Shown: one piece after another, positions 42,371 through 53,214 of the stretch | Position numbering within the stretch: the first letter of the stretch is position 1 | Layout of the letters: the number at the start of each line of letters is the position of its first letter | NCBI RefSeq assembly: GCF_024362695.1 | Contig: NC_065419.1 | Span: forward strand, 9,672,678 to 9,736,677 | Source: Pectinophora gossypiella | Lineage: Eukaryota > Arthropoda > Insecta > Lepidoptera > Gelechiidae | Direction of reading: 5' to 3' | Length of the DNA: 64,000 nucleotides | Notes under the pieces: generated by a model | Seen by the model: the letters and a program-made list of their open reading frames with translations, nothing else | Told to the model about the DNA's origin: nothing | The model's database searches: none | Made by a program: the position numbers and the translations under genes

Positions 42371-42498
42371 ATAAAAGCTACTCTCACCTCATATTTGTAT
42401 ACTCGTAATAAAAGCTAGTTTCACCTCATATTTGTATAGTAATAGCTGCGTTCGCCTCATATATGTATAATAATAGCTACGCTCGCCTCATATATGTT
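42371..42498. repeat. Minisatellite, four units of about 31-37 bp
   Basis: Each unit follows AATA(AAA)GCTA, five to seven bases, CGCCTCATATTTGTATA or a close variant. Units shorten along the array by losing the CTCGTAATAAA-type spacer. The flanking DNA does not contain the unit. Confidence 0.8.
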
Positions 42499-42627
42499 AT
42501 TCCCTTTATTTGCGTATTTATCTTATTTACTTATATTCTATTTTTTATGTTTTAATAATGGCATAAATAAAAATAATCCACCTGTATTTTCGTCTCGAAG
42601 TATCGAGTGTATGACGTTGTCGTTAGC

Positions 42628-42679
42628 AACGAAGCAGTTAATGCGATTGGCGGGTAAATCAATACGTCACGACAAAAAA
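42628..42679 (+). mobile_element. Degenerate LINE-A tail
   Basis: GCAGTTAATGCGATTGGCGG, then AATACGTCACGACAAAAAA, aligns loosely with the LINE-A terminus. An old copy; the call is tentative. Confidence 0.4.
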
Positions 42680-43115
42680 GTCGTCGTTATTCAATGGGGT
42701 ACTATCCAGGCTACGTTCACCAAAACAATATAGATGGCGTTGTACAGCTTCAACGTGATAATTACCTATTTTCTCATTACTCGGGTACATAAATATTCCA
42801 AAATACAATGTAATGGCACACGCATATATAAAAATAATTGTTAAAAATGCGATTTTTATTTATTTGTGCATTACTAGACCCGAAACGGGCCGCCATGATT
42901 GAGCTGTCAGGTTTCAAGATATACAGTTTGACAGTTTCTTTGTTGTTGAAATGTGATGTCACTAGGGTAAATGTCACGGGACCAACCTCTTTCCGCGCGA
43001 AATTTGAAATAATGTTTTTTTTTTTTTATTATTATATAAAGATTTTTCGAGAACATAAAATATTGTAAGAGGTATAAAATAAGAGACCTATTTAGTAGAG
43101 CATACCCGAGTATAC
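42680..43115. other. No gene recognised
   Basis: AT-rich. The 127-codon minus-strand frame that starts in SINE3 at 43290 and ends at 42907 crosses the repeat boundary and is not a gene. Confidence 0.35.
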
Positions 43116-43131
43116 TGTATCTACGAGAGGT

Positions 43132-43352
43132 TGTTTTCGATTTCAGGTTTGGATCATAAATGGTTATCACGCGCTCAGCACATTCCCGAGAAAGCATTTT
43201 CGGAGGTATGTGACCTAGCCTGTATTGGACTGGTTTTCCCTTCGCGGGTTGGAAGGTCAGACAGCTTCTGTAAAAAACCGGACGTGTCAAGTCTTTAGGT
43301 TAGGTAAGCGAACCCTGTGAAAAACGGGGTAATGCTAGGGATATGATGATAG
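43132..43352 (+). mobile_element. SINE3, 5'-truncated, 16-bp target duplication
   Basis: TGTATCTACGAGAGGT flanks the insertion exactly at 43116-43131 and 43353-43368. The element starts inside the body (TTGTTTTCGATTTCAGG) without a tRNA head, lacks the GGTGAAGGAAAACATCG part and ends GGGATATGATGATAG. 5' truncation points to LINE-machinery integration. Confidence 0.9.
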
Positions 43353-43369
43353 TGTATCTACGAGAGGTA

Positions 43370-43934
43370 TCTCTACTACTTCTACAGGTACTACTATAGT
43401 AGTAGTATTGCGATCGAATATTCCATTTAGTCTGCGGCTGATGAGAGGATGCCTGCGGCTAATATAGTTGAGTAGGACGTATGTAATACAAGTCTATAAG
43501 TTATTACTACTCAATATCGACTGCTATAATGCCAGTAAGTATATTGGCGTTTATACATGTCATGGCCAGATCTTAAAATTGATCATTCATTATGTGTTCG
43601 ATCATTTATGAAATGGTCCTATTTCATTTAATAGCCAACTTAAGTTGACCTTATCGTTGAAACGTCAACGTTTAATGATATTTCAATCAACGCTTAGCCA
43701 TATCATTGTAGGCGGAGTCCATGTTATGTGGTGTAATAAAAATGCCAATTAGCGATTAATTTCTTAGGTTCAAAATTATTTACCTAATTAATTCTATCGA
43801 TATGGAAAATTGTACAATTATATTGATTCATCGAGTATAATATCAATCAAGTTTTAAATATAATCGACACCAGCGCCGCTACCGGTGGATAATATTACGA
43901 TATAATATGATTGCCAACGTTTGGCCATGTCCTG
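43370..43934. other. Unique DNA
   Basis: A 16-bp palindrome (TACTACTATAGTAGTA) lies near 43390. No supported gene. Confidence 0.35.
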
Positions 43935-44035
43935 AAGTAATCATGCATTCATTCACGTGATTTCCAGGATTTGTGCCTGGTGAATGGAAATAGTCTCGCC
44001 CCTTAACGGTAATAGGCCTGATGCTGCATGTTATA
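43935..44035 (-). mobile_element. Repeat I fragment
   Basis: CACGTGATTTCCAGGATTTG, then CTCGCCCCTTAACGGTAATA, is the inverse of the central part of repeat I. Confidence 0.55.
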
Positions 44036-45060
44036 GAATGCGTTTCGGGCATGTCGTAAAGCTTTAGCCTTTATACTTGTAAAGTTTTCTTATACCTTCT
44101 AACTTTTATTTGTAACTTTTACTTGTAACTTTATACTTTATTACTTATGATGTATATGAAGCATCGAGGAAGCGACAAACTGGTTTTAGAGGGAATCTCG
44201 TATACGAGGTACGCCGCATTGATTGGCATTTATGCCTACTCGGTACGACAGTGCGTTGTGTGTGTTTTTGAGTTTATTTGTGGATAACTATCGATATGAT
44301 TCTTTTCAATGTTTTATATTATTGTTGTATATTTATATTATTATTATTTTCTGTATTAATGCGACGAATGGGTGCCGAGACAAACCTCTGTGGTTTAACG
44401 GCATCTTTCTTACCATGTATTTTGATTAAGGATATAATGTTAATAAAAAATAAATAAATAACTTATTGTCTTCTTTCGGTAAAAGGGGAACGCTGATGCT
44501 TCTCACCTGGTAGTCTACCATTTATCAAGTAGAGTTCTTACTAGTAGCAGTAGACGTGTATAACTCTGCTTAGCAACGATGATTATCTTACCAAAATTCT
44601 ACGGTTAAATGGCATACCCGCATTTCTGTTGAAGACGGGTTTTAGACAGAAATTGCTGGCATGAGCGACATTCTATTTTACATTTAGGTCCAGAACTTCC
44701 ATGTTTTAGGTATTCAAATAGATCCTAGAAGGAACTTTTATGCTAAAATTTTCGGTCTGTAAGTGTATAACAAGTAAAACTCACCCTTTAGCTTTTCAAA
44801 TCATGTTTGTATCTGAAACAAAGAAAAAACTGGTTAGACACATTAAAAACTCTTTGAGAAAAAAAAAACATTATTTCCATTTGTCGAAGAAATGGGGAAC
44901 TCTAATGTGGCAGTTCGTGAAGACATTTTTTTAAAACATGGAAACAGTTTTTACTCATAGGTTAAGAAGGTTATTTTCAGGTGCCTTAGCCAAGCTGTAA
45001 ATGAGTTCCAAAAGCGACATCAATGATAAAATATAGGTTGAACACGTGACACGGGATTGA
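44036..45060. other. No gene recognised
   Basis: AT-rich unique sequence. Frames at 44223 and 44740 have no motif. Confidence 0.3.
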
Positions 45061-45064
45061 AGCA

Positions 45065-45130
45065 AATTTAATTTTCTCTCTGCTTACCCCGGTGCGAAAT
45101 AGGCGTGATTTCATGTATGGTGCGTATAGA
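45065..45130 (+). repeat. Repeat H variant
   Basis: CTCTGCTTACCCCGGTGCGA, then GGCGTGATTTCATGTATGG, matches 20965-21010. Confidence 0.5.
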
Positions 45131-45369
45131 ATCCCGCTTTCCCGGCTCGGTATGCAGCAAGGATTAAACTGTAGAACCCAAATCAAATAAATGTCTTCAT
45201 AAGTACCATTTATTGGCACCAATCGATCTCTATAAATCTACTGCCAATTCGAATTTGCTTTATCTAGCGTAACGTTAAGGACCAATAGCTTCTTTATCCT
45301 TTTCTTTTGCCTTTTTTGAAGGGATCGCTTATATAACCTGAAGAAACAAACAATTGCCGGTTTAAACAG

Positions 45370-45560
45370 AAGTGGACACTCCATACAAAAATCTCATTCT
45401 TGTTGCGTGTCGTTTTACCATGTAAGTGCGAGCGAGATAAATAGTGCGCTCCCTTACTCCTTTGCGGTTTACAGCTATTTAAACTAAGGTAGAGGTAGCG
45501 AATTGGGGCGGGCCGGAGAGCTACCATTCTATACGTAGTATTATTCTTTATTCTATGACA
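45370..45560 (-). repeat. Repeat D copy
   Basis: GTGGACACTCCATACAAAAA, GTGCGAGCGAGATAAATAG and GCGCTCCCTTACTCCTTTGC, ending TATTATTCTTTATTCTATGA. The same end appears near 4910 and 21010. Confidence 0.6.
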
Positions 45561-45699
45561 GAAGCTAGTTACTACCTAAACGCTTCAAAAACATAGAACC
45601 TGTTCAGCTGTTTATCATCCATGTCTTAAAAGCCTACAGAAGAATCGTGTCCTTTGTAACATTTTGGACTCGGATCTTGGATCTATCTGTACACCTATT

Positions 45700-45810
45700 A
45701 CAATACGTTTCATCATATCCATCTTAGGACTTAGTTTTAAAAGTATCTGCGAGTTGTCTTCTGATTACTACAGCCTGTGACTACCAAGTTTATATATGTA
45801 AGTACCTATA
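45700..45810 (+). repeat. Repeat H fragment
   Basis: CATCATATCCATCTTAGGAC, TAAAAGTATCTGCGAGTTGT, then a degenerate end that reaches the SINE4 target site. Confidence 0.5.
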
Positions 45811-45817
45811 TGTAGAT

Positions 45818-46103
45818 CATCAGCCCATTAACGTCCCCACTGCTGGGGCACGGGCCTTCCCTACGGATGCATAGGGAGATCGGGCCTTAAACCACCACGC
45901 GGGCCCAGTGCGGATTGACGGTTATTAACGACTGCTAATGCAGCCGGGACCAACGGCTTAACGTGCCTTCCGAAGCACGGAGGAGCTCGAGATGAAAACT
46001 TTTTTTTTGTGGTCACCCATTCTATGACCGGCCTTTGCGAAAGTTGCTTAACTTCAACAATCGCAGACCGAGCGCGTTTACCGCTGCGCCACCGAGCTCC
46101 TCA
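45818..46103 (-). mobile_element. SINE4, complete with 8-bp target duplication
   Basis: ATGTAGAT at 45810-45817 and 46104-46111 flanks the element, which fixes both ends. From 46103 on the minus strand: GAGGAGCTCGGTGGCGCAG, the 5S-like GAAGTTAAGCAAC, 20 bases, then a GAATGGGTGACC box (one change from the 19.3-kb copy). The body has CGCACTGGGCCCGCGTGG, and the 3' end is GCCCCAGCAGTGGGG, then AATGGGCTGATG. The head is nearly identical to the 19.3-kb copy. Confidence 0.9.
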
Positions 46104-46111
46104 ATGTAGAT

Positions 46112-46519
46112 ACAATACAGATAATATGTAGATGCCAATGTACTATTGACCAAGTCAGTAACAGGAGCCGTATTATCAAATTAATTGAAAATCAATCTAT
46201 CCATATCATCTCTTGCAATGTAATCAGATGTTATGTCGATCTGAACTCAATACTACAATTGTATGATGCGAATTAATCAAATTTTATGACAGCTATAATC
46301 ACGATTTATGAAGATCAATTGGCGTGTAATCAGTCGCGATGGAGTGAGAAAATAAATGCCTTTAAATAAAATTAACCTTATGGTGACAAGGATTAGCATG
46401 TCGCACATAACATTTGTCCATCATGTTATAAAGGCCACAATCTCTGTCGGCTTTTGTGACATGCCCGGGAAGACAAGCAGCTGAACCTGTTTTATAATAT
46501 TAAAGGTTTTAATTTATCT
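46112..46519. other. No recognisable feature
   Basis: AT-rich unique DNA. Confidence 0.35.
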
Positions 46520-46612
46520 TTATACCCCTAGCGATTATCCCGTAGGTATTCATTATTCGAGTCCGTTTATTTAACCTGAAAATATTGACAGAACGTTTTT
46601 TTACAAAAGCGA
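46520..46612 (-). mobile_element. SINE3 3' fragment, diverged
   Basis: CCCCTAGCGATTATCCCGTA, TTTATTTAACCTGAAAATAT and TTTACAAAAGCGACTGAT are the inverse of the SINE3 3' end. Confidence 0.6.
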
Positions 46613-46635
46613 CTGATAGATAGAAGGATAATTTT

Positions 46636-46897
46636 GGGGTTCCGAACCTCAAAAGGAAAAAGGAAACTTGTAGGATCAGAATCATTTATTCAATGTAACT
46701 ATCATGTATATATATATCATCTACGTCATTTCGCAAGGTGTTATGTGATCACTTCATTGTCTGTCTGTCAAGACCCATTTTGTCGCGTGGAGGTATTAAG
46801 TTGAAATTAAGATGGAATACTTATATCTACTCTCCTTTGTAGCTGTTAAAAAGCAGCCCTATGAAGGTTCCGTTTTCCTTTTGAGGTTCGGAACCCT
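46636..46897. mobile_element. MITE-5, terminal inverted repeats of about 31 bp
   Basis: GGGTTCCGAACCTCAAAAGG at the left is mirrored by CCTTTTGAGGTTCGGAACCC at the right, an exact 20-bp match that continues less precisely inward. The interior has CATTGTCTGTCTGTCAAGAC. No ORF. A single copy here. Confidence 0.75.
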
Positions 46898-47559
46898 AAA
46901 TGGAACTAAAGACTAGAACACGGACGCTAGTTAAAAGTTTTTAATCTGCATGCAGCATAAAATATACGCTCGCAGCACCTGTTACTACGTATAAATGACA
47001 GGTTTATGACAAACCCCAACTTGTAGGGGCACATAATGGCCAACAAAACTGTAACTACCGAACTTCTTTAACCTGGGATCAATATCCTGAATAAATACCA
47101 TTAATCCTGTAGCCTTTAGCACAAACCCAATATATATTATAAGGCATAGAAACTCTAAGGCCTTCCCAACCATTATGTTAAGTTCTCAGGGGAAATTTAT
47201 AGTAAGTACCAACAACTTTCATCATTCCCATACGGACTAAGACAAAGATTGGTTTGGAGATAGTGTTTTTGGTGAATACACGTGGTTCTTTAGTGAAATT
47301 TAAGACCTTATTTTATATATTAATAAGCATGTAGAGTAGAATTACAAATAAATATCATTGCAATTCATTTCGATTCATTCGTACTTGCATATTGTCGCCT
47401 TATAGAGAAAACTTCGAAAGCATCTTTTTGAAAAAAAAAACATACATGGATGTGATTTGCGTTAATAAAACCTCGGAATAGATAAGCTAGTTTTAATCCA
47501 CGTAAAAAATTGTAGTAACAATTTTACTATATTTGAAATTCAAATCTATTTGAAATTCA
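46898..47559. other. Mostly unique; one MITE-3 arm
   Basis: TTGTCGCCTTATAGAGAAAA, then AAAGCATCTTTTTGAAAAA at about 47394-47440, is a lone MITE-3 arm. ATTTGAAATTCAAATCT is repeated directly at about 47531-47562. Confidence 0.45.
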
Positions 47560-47832
47560 AATCTAATATAAGATCCCACAGCTGGGCAAAGGCCTCCCTT
47601 GCCTCTTTCCATTTTTGCGGTCCTGTACGTCCCGGCCAGTCCCTCCGGCAAGCGTCCAAATCGTCGCGCCATCTCTTTCGAGGTCTACCACAAACCACGA
47701 CGCCAGTACCCGTTATGGGGCGCCCAAAGCGTAACGATCCGTGCCCACAGGTCAGGGTGCATGCGACAAACATATCCGGTCCAATCCCACTTAAATCTGG
47801 CGGCTTTACGTCCCACATCAGCGATTCCAGTT
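47560..47832 (-). pseudogene. LINE-C reverse transcriptase C-terminus with a frameshift
   Basis: On the minus strand the first frame reads RFKWDWTGYVCRMHPDLWAR, then IVTLWAPHNGYWRRG. After a one-base shift it continues GRPRKRWRDDLDACRRDWPG, then KWKEAREAFAQLWD. This order (W-W-GH-like, W-W-P, GRP-KRW, W-EAFAQ-WD) is the end of an RTE-type LINE ORF. The longest single frame (90 codons) joins out-of-frame upstream codons to the true 3' part. It is a truncated pseudogene and a better-preserved relative of 18029-18212. Confidence 0.8.
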
Positions 47833-48044
47833 TATGAACGTATTGATAATTTGAAATTAATTGAAAAAAAAATGGAGATTATAATATAATCACTTCAGCA
47901 TGTGATTTTTCAAAAATACGCTTAGGTAGTTTTCACTACACGGAATCCCAAATATCTCCTTCACTATAATAAATGTTAACCATTTAAATAAATATACAAC
48001 ATAACATAGCATCGTGCCTGTAATGCCGAATGGTTGGTTAGACG

Positions 48045-48185
48045 TGTGTATATGACATACACCCACTCCTTGCCAGCTATATTTATGTCCCATGTATAGG
48101 GAGCGACCCTATATCCATTAACGGGTCACAAATCCTGGAAACCCCGTCACATCCCTTATAACGTGTACATAATTTCTAATTAAAT
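48045..48185 (+). mobile_element. Repeat I copy
   Basis: ACACCCACTCCTTGCCAGC, CCTATATCCATTAACGGGTC and CAAATCCTGGAAACCCCGT. Its AT-rich end (AATAAATGATAATCATCATC) meets the LINE-B tail. Confidence 0.6.
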
Positions 48186-48192
48186 AAATGAT

Positions 48193-48457
48193 AATCATCA
48201 TCAATTTAAGAGCCACGCTCTTGTTGGTGTAGCATTTACCATTCCAGTCTATCAAAGGCCAATTCCTTGACTTCCCTATAAGACACGACGTTAACATTTT
48301 CTTTAATCTGTTCCATGTAAGCTCTTCTCGGTCTTCCCCGTCCTCTCTTTCCTTCTAGCTTTCCTTCTATGATGTTTTTAATAAATTCGTCGTGTCTTAT
48401 TAGGTGTCCAATCATCTTGCCTCTTCTGTCCTCAATAATTCTCAGTATTTGTCTCTA
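48193..48457 (-). pseudogene. LINE-B reverse transcriptase C-terminus, longest copy
   Basis: The minus-strand frame gives IIEDRRGKMIGHLIRHDEF, IKNIIEGKLEGKRGRGRPRR, AYMEQIKENVNVVSYREVKE and LAFDRLEW. An AAA-to-TAA change then stops it seven codons early; MLHQQERGS and the original stop (48206-48208) follow. GHLIRHDEF is the conserved region before GRPRR in such LINE polymerases. The TGATGATTAT tail is on the left. Confidence 0.8.
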
Positions 48458-51265
48458 ATAAAGGATGGATTTTAAAATTAAAAGTTACTTCCTATTTGTT
48501 CAGTGGTTCCGTCTAATATGTAAAAAATTCATTTAAAGTGATTTAAGTCAATGTCTATGCGCAAACTCAACTCATGTACCAATAAAACTTTTATTTCTTC
48601 ATCCAATTTAAATATTTAATTCAAACACGCCGACTGTTTGTCCTTTTTTTCCAACTTTATCGTTGAATCCGTCCAACTTTTTGTGTTTAAACATTCATTT
48701 TGGAAGTTCAACCGAATTTATTTCCCTTTTTCAGGGAGAAGACGGGACCCTTATAAAATTCAAATTGTAAAAAAAGGTCCCTTATATAATCATCATGTCC
48801 ATCTGTTCAACCCTCTATATGCCGCAGGATTGTAATTTCGTATTTTCCAATTACAAAAAAAAGAAACTCACACGATTGGATGGTTATTATTGCTATATAT
48901 CACTTGATTATGACCGTCATGATGACGGGGTCATTCATTTCCAGTCTACTCTGTGAGTGGTTAAATTTGCTCCGAGAAGGGGCAGGCAAAAGAACACAGC
49001 CATACAGCCTAGTCAGATGTTATTTTTCTTCTATAATTTCTGCAGGCCTAAGACATTTATTTTCTTCTAGTTTTTGTATTCAAGGCTGAAGCTTTTTCTA
49101 AGACAGCCTATTACAGTTCAGAACAAAACTACTGCTAAAAATAGCTTTCTTTTGTTTTACTATTTCAGTATCCTAATAATGATAGGACTCCGAGTTAATA
49201 TCATCATCATCCTAATACAACGGATTCTCAACAACTTTAACAATTATGACTATACTCAACATGCACTTGGCTGATATATAACTCACCTTATAAAGGGGAA
49301 GTAAAGAACAATTTTTCAACGTTAGTAAATTGCAGCTGTATTAAACAGCTGTTGCAGCTCGTGATCCCCATTTATAAGAGCCATGTTATGAAGAAAATCT
49401 TGCTGTGGATATTAATGGCCATTTCGTGGATACATGACACTTTAAAATGCTATCTAATACACTGGCCAGCATCACTAAATACCTACTACACTCTTAGAAT
49501 CATTTTTTCTAAACTATGGAGTTAGAGATTTAAAATAAAATTAAAAAAAAAAGGTTTTATAATTATTTTAACGGCTTTCTTTATAACTATTAAACTATAC
49601 ATAAAAAACATTTCAAGTACTTTTAATTTTTAAAATGTACAAATATTAAACATTACAGATACCAGAGGAACCTCCGAAGAATGACACAAAGAGAATATAA
49701 TTCAAATTATGTAACCATAAATATCTTGATGGCCAGTAGCATACACCACAGTACTTAACCTGTGCTACGTACTTACTTGGTTTTCATGTGCTTTTTTGGT
49801 CTAACTTTCCTACCTTCAATAAACCGCTTTGCATTGTAATAATTGTATCTTCATTCTATATTTTTTGTATATCTGAATTTTAGTTTCCCAAGTTGGTTTT
49901 GCATTCTCTACAAGTTGTTTTTGTGGTAGTGACTGTGTACTCGTGTAGCTTGGGAGAACAATTCTATATGCCTTCCAAAGCGAAAAGCAACTCGAAACGA
50001 AGTAACTAACTCGAGAGTTTATTTTCAATCTGTTTTCAAGTTGTACTTGTACAAGTAAGCAAGTAGGGAAAGCGCTAAGCAAGTACCTACAGATAGCATC
50101 TAAAGCAATTTTGTTCTGGCTTCCTCCCTTTTCCCAAAGAATAATATTATATTATACTAACTTGTTTGAAGACGAAGATCAAGCCCAATGACGCGTAAAA
50201 TTTGCTTATATGGTTCAGGTAACTTCGTCTTAAGCCGATGAACAAGAACATAATATTTTTACGCCATAGCCATTCAAGAAATTCATTATTTAACTTACCT
50301 ACCCGGGCATGTCCGAGAAACTAACAGAAGGAATTGTGTCCTTTCTAAACAGATGAAAATCAGCCTTCAACCGTCAATGTCGAAGTGTCACAACATTTTG
50401 CTGATTTCACAAAGACCGGAAAGCTACTTAGAGAGTGACCAATGAGTCAATGACTTCAATTGTCGAATGACTGTTAGACAGTCGACCAATATAATTTATC
50501 AATGTCGTTCAATGTTTAGTCAAACAAGCTGAAACACTTCTGAAATAGTACAAAGATGATGTTGTGTTATTTATCAGTAATACGTGTAGACTAAAGAGTT
50601 TTTAAACTTGTCACTGTTTGTTGTTATGTTTGATGTAAACCATTCATATAATTAATTCTACTTGTCGATAAAATTGAATGTGAGAGTAGTATTATTCCTT
50701 GACGTATTCGTACTAGTTACATAAGTACTTTTTAATAAGTATCTGGTTACCGTACTTTAAACAGTTTCGTGTTGTAATCCCTGCAAAGTGATATAATAAC
50801 TTCTCGATCACGCTTTATTTGAGTACCTATGAAGCTACTTTTTGTGGTTCTTTTGCCGTGACTTACTATCTGGAATGAGACTTGAAATGAGACGAATAGT
50901 ATTTCTAAAATTCTGGCTGCTCTAACCAGTCGCCGTAGCGGGAATCGCCGTTCGGGGAGTCGCTATCAACGCCATAATTCGTTAATTGTTATTACTTTAT
51001 AAATAACTCAATTTATTATTTTCAACTACATTTATAACACGTACATACACAAATTAAACTACACAAATTATTACTAAGTGCCACTTTCTTTATATGTTTT
51101 TCCACTGTTCGTTGAGGTACTAGATAATTTAATGTACCAAATAGTATCAAAAAGGTATTGAACTTTGATAGTTTCCAAGCATAAAATATCGCACTTGGTC
51201 CAGGGGTTCTGACGCTAACGTACTTGACGTAACATAAGTGCACGACCATAATAATAGTCGAGTAA
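48458..51265. other. Longest stretch without recognised features
   Basis: About 2.8 kb of AT-rich, apparently unique DNA. Only CGGGGAGTCGCTATCAACGC at about 50955 has a second copy (14835). Frames at 48638, 48880, 49074 and 49816 lack motifs, and no splice-flanked GC-rich segment stands out. Confidence 0.35.
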
Positions 51266-51269
51266 GACA

Positions 51270-51320
51270 AGTGAGCTTATGTGTTGGGTGCCTTTGGGGT
51301 AGTCAGAGGTACATAGCTCA
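51270..51320 (-). mobile_element. Repeat J fragment
   Basis: GTGAGCTTATGTGTTGGGTG, then GGGGTAGTCAGAGGTACA, matches the 3' end of repeat J inverted. A similar block occurs at 59905-59925. Confidence 0.4.
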
Positions 51321-51608
51321 CAATATACCCTTCTATGACGTTTCAACTTGTCGGTATAATAAAATAAAATACGTAGTGCTGCTATGAATATGAGCATCCC
51401 TTATTGTGTATCTCCGTCGAGCGGAGGCATCCCTACCGGGACAAAGCGAGGAAACACAATACACATTACGCACCGACGGCCACGTACGTACGTACTCTCT
51501 CCCTCGCAAGTACCTACGAGATGGCTTTGTATTGCGTACAGTGATGTGCTGTTCTTAGAAATATTCCCACTTTGGAAACGTTTTCGGCAGTAAAAAGGCG
51601 CTATACTT

Positions 51609-52260
51609 ATGTAAAAAGAGCTTTATTACGTAATCTTTAGGCAGATAACACCAGAGTACAAGTAAGACCAATTTGAAAAAGAAAAACAGCCAGTGTCTTC
51701 CATCATCATCACTTATTAAAGAGCCATTTTATTAGGTACTTATTTTTAAGGATAAATACGGCAGTGGTATCCCTCTTGCCTTCCGCCCCGCAGTACTCAG
51801 TCTGATGCGAGTGGGGTTAGTCTATTTCAAAGCCGTACTAGGGCTCCTGTTCTCCGCCTCTGAATAATACTGACAGTACTGCTGCCCTCTGTCAGGTTCC
51901 AGGTTACAGTCCCCGTGACATGCCCCTTCCGTCCTGCAGTGCCGTACCGATGGCTCCCATCTCTGCCTCTATAACCGTTGAGGTCTTCGTATCCCTGAGC
52001 AAGGGTTCTACGTAGGTCTGGGTCCCGATCCGAACTTAGCCACCACTACGGCGGCCTACTGAAGTAAGAGGCGCCTACCCCCGCGGCAAGGACGCGCCGA
52101 ACAGGAATTGCCCCAATGGAGAGCAGAGAAGATGACTCTGTCCCCCTTGGGGCCGGGTTAATAATGGTCTTGTATGAAACCAAAACCAAAGGTAAGTCTT
52201 TACTATTTTTTTTTTTACAACGGGAACATTCCTGGTTGCGCCGCATGACTGATTGCGTAA
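51609..52260 (-). mobile_element. LINE-E tail split by a nested nB element
   Basis: 51609-51699 (AAAAAGAGCTTTATTACG to ACAGCCAGTGTCTT) and 52201-52260 (TACAACGGGAACATTCCTGG) are consecutive in the copy at 456-583. The gap is exactly filled by the nB element. Confidence 0.7.
51700..52195 (-). mobile_element. nB element, longest copy, nested
   Basis: Bounded by GTCTT at 51695-51699 and 52196-52200. On the minus strand it runs from CCTTTGGTTTTGGTTTCATA through CCATTGGGGCAATTCCTG, TCGGATCGGGACCCAGACC, GAGATGGGAGCCATCGGTAC and GGGCGGAAGGCAAGAGGGAT to a decayed TTAATAAGTGATGATGATGG tail. This copy adds about 200 bp to the known 5' side of the family. Frames over it are closed on the sense strand. 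Confidence 0.75.
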
Positions 52261-52339
52261 GAGCTTGTTTATAGAGGGGGATGTTGAACGGCGCATTAGG
52301 CGGTAGAATCAAACATAATGGTTATTAGATACTATTACC

Positions 52340-52680
52340 TAATCTGTGATCGTTGAGGTGGATTACCAACCTCATCAACCAGTATATTAGGATTGCTATT
52401 GAGCCGCCAAGGACCCCTGACTCATGTAACGACTACGTACTTACATCAGTGGCCGGGACCAACGGCTTAGCTTCCGTAGCACGGATCATCTTTAAGGCCG
52501 CCATTTGGTATGCACCTAGTTAAGTCTGTTTTGTAACTATTTTCTTTTATTTTGGCGCAATAAAGTGTAATTGTTTTTTATTGTATTGTATCATCTTACT
52601 TTCGGACAATGGGGTGATCAGGATGCAATGTCTTAACCAAACCAGATGATGTGATAATGGCGATGACGATATTACAGAGT
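52340..52680 (-). mobile_element. SINE1 split by a nested LINE-F tail
   Basis: GGTGGATTACCAACCTCATC, TATTGAGCCGCCAAGGACC and CACGGATCATCTT come before the break. ACTTTCGGACAATGGGGTGA and GTCTTAACCAAACCAGATGA follow it. The tRNA-like head is lost. Confidence 0.8.
52493..52589 (+). mobile_element. LINE-F 3' tail nested in SINE1, 8-bp target duplication
   Basis: ATCATCTT at 52485-52492 and 52590-52597 flanks a 97-bp insert: TAAGGCCGCCATTTGGTATG to GGCGCAATAAAGTGTAATTG and a TTTTTTATTGTATTGT tail. The (ATTGT)n end and short length mark a 5'-truncated LINE 3' UTR. Confidence 0.8.
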
Positions 52681-52769
52681 TCATAAATGTCACAAGCCCC
52701 AAAAACTCTCAAGCATTCCGTGCTGTTTTTTTCGAACAATAATACACTCCAACAATGCCCTACGGCGCC

Positions 52770-52985
52770 CTACGGAAAGCCTCCGTGGTCCAGTTGGTGA
52801 GCGTTAGGCACACGTTCCGGAAGTCCAAGGGTCGACTCCCGGTGGGGATGTGGAATGCTAGCCTCATCAACCCTAATGTCAGGGATATAATTGAGCCGCC
52901 AAAGGCCCCTGACATGGCTCATGTAACGATTACATACTTACATCAGTAAGTAGTAACCGGGACCAACGGTTTAACGAACGGCTTA
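52770..52985. mobile_element. Chimeric SINE1: plus-strand head joined to minus-strand tail
   Basis: 52770-52850 is the tRNA-like head on the plus strand (CCTCCGTGGTCCAGTTGGTG, then GGTCGACTCCCGGTGGGG). 52855-52985 is the 3' half in reverse (AGCCTCATCAACCCTAATGT to GACCAACGGTTTAACG). The junction lies at GATGTGGAATGCTAG. Confidence 0.8.
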
Positions 52986-53011
52986 TTGTCACATTAAAAA
53001 AAATACTTACG

Positions 53012-53175
53012 ACGCGGCCCGGACACATCGTACAAAAGTCTCGTCTTTACCGTGTGCGTGCGAATAAGACAGACGATCTGCATGCGCATAAGACAGACGA
53101 TCTGCATGCGCTCCCTTACTCCTTTATGTCTTACAGCTTAAATAGACTAAAGTGACCCCGATGGAGGGGATGAGA
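53012..53175 (-). repeat. Repeat D copy with internal 24-bp tandem duplication
   Basis: CCCGGACACATCGTACAAAA, then the 24-bp unit ATAAGACAGACGATCTGC plus ATGCGC repeated exactly at 53064-53087 and 53088-53111, then TCCCTTACTCCTTTATG and ACTAAAGTGACCCCGATGG. Confidence 0.65.
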
Positions 53176-53214
53176 TAAATACGAAGTAAAAAACGATAAT
53201 CATTATAATATACA

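Noticed and set aside
42371..42498. Possible CRISPR-like array
   Set aside because: The units are contiguous, diverged and without spacers of constant length; this is a minisatellite.
42907..43290. 127-codon minus-strand frame
   Set aside because: It starts inside SINE3 and crosses the target-site duplication into unrelated DNA, so it cannot be an ancestral gene.
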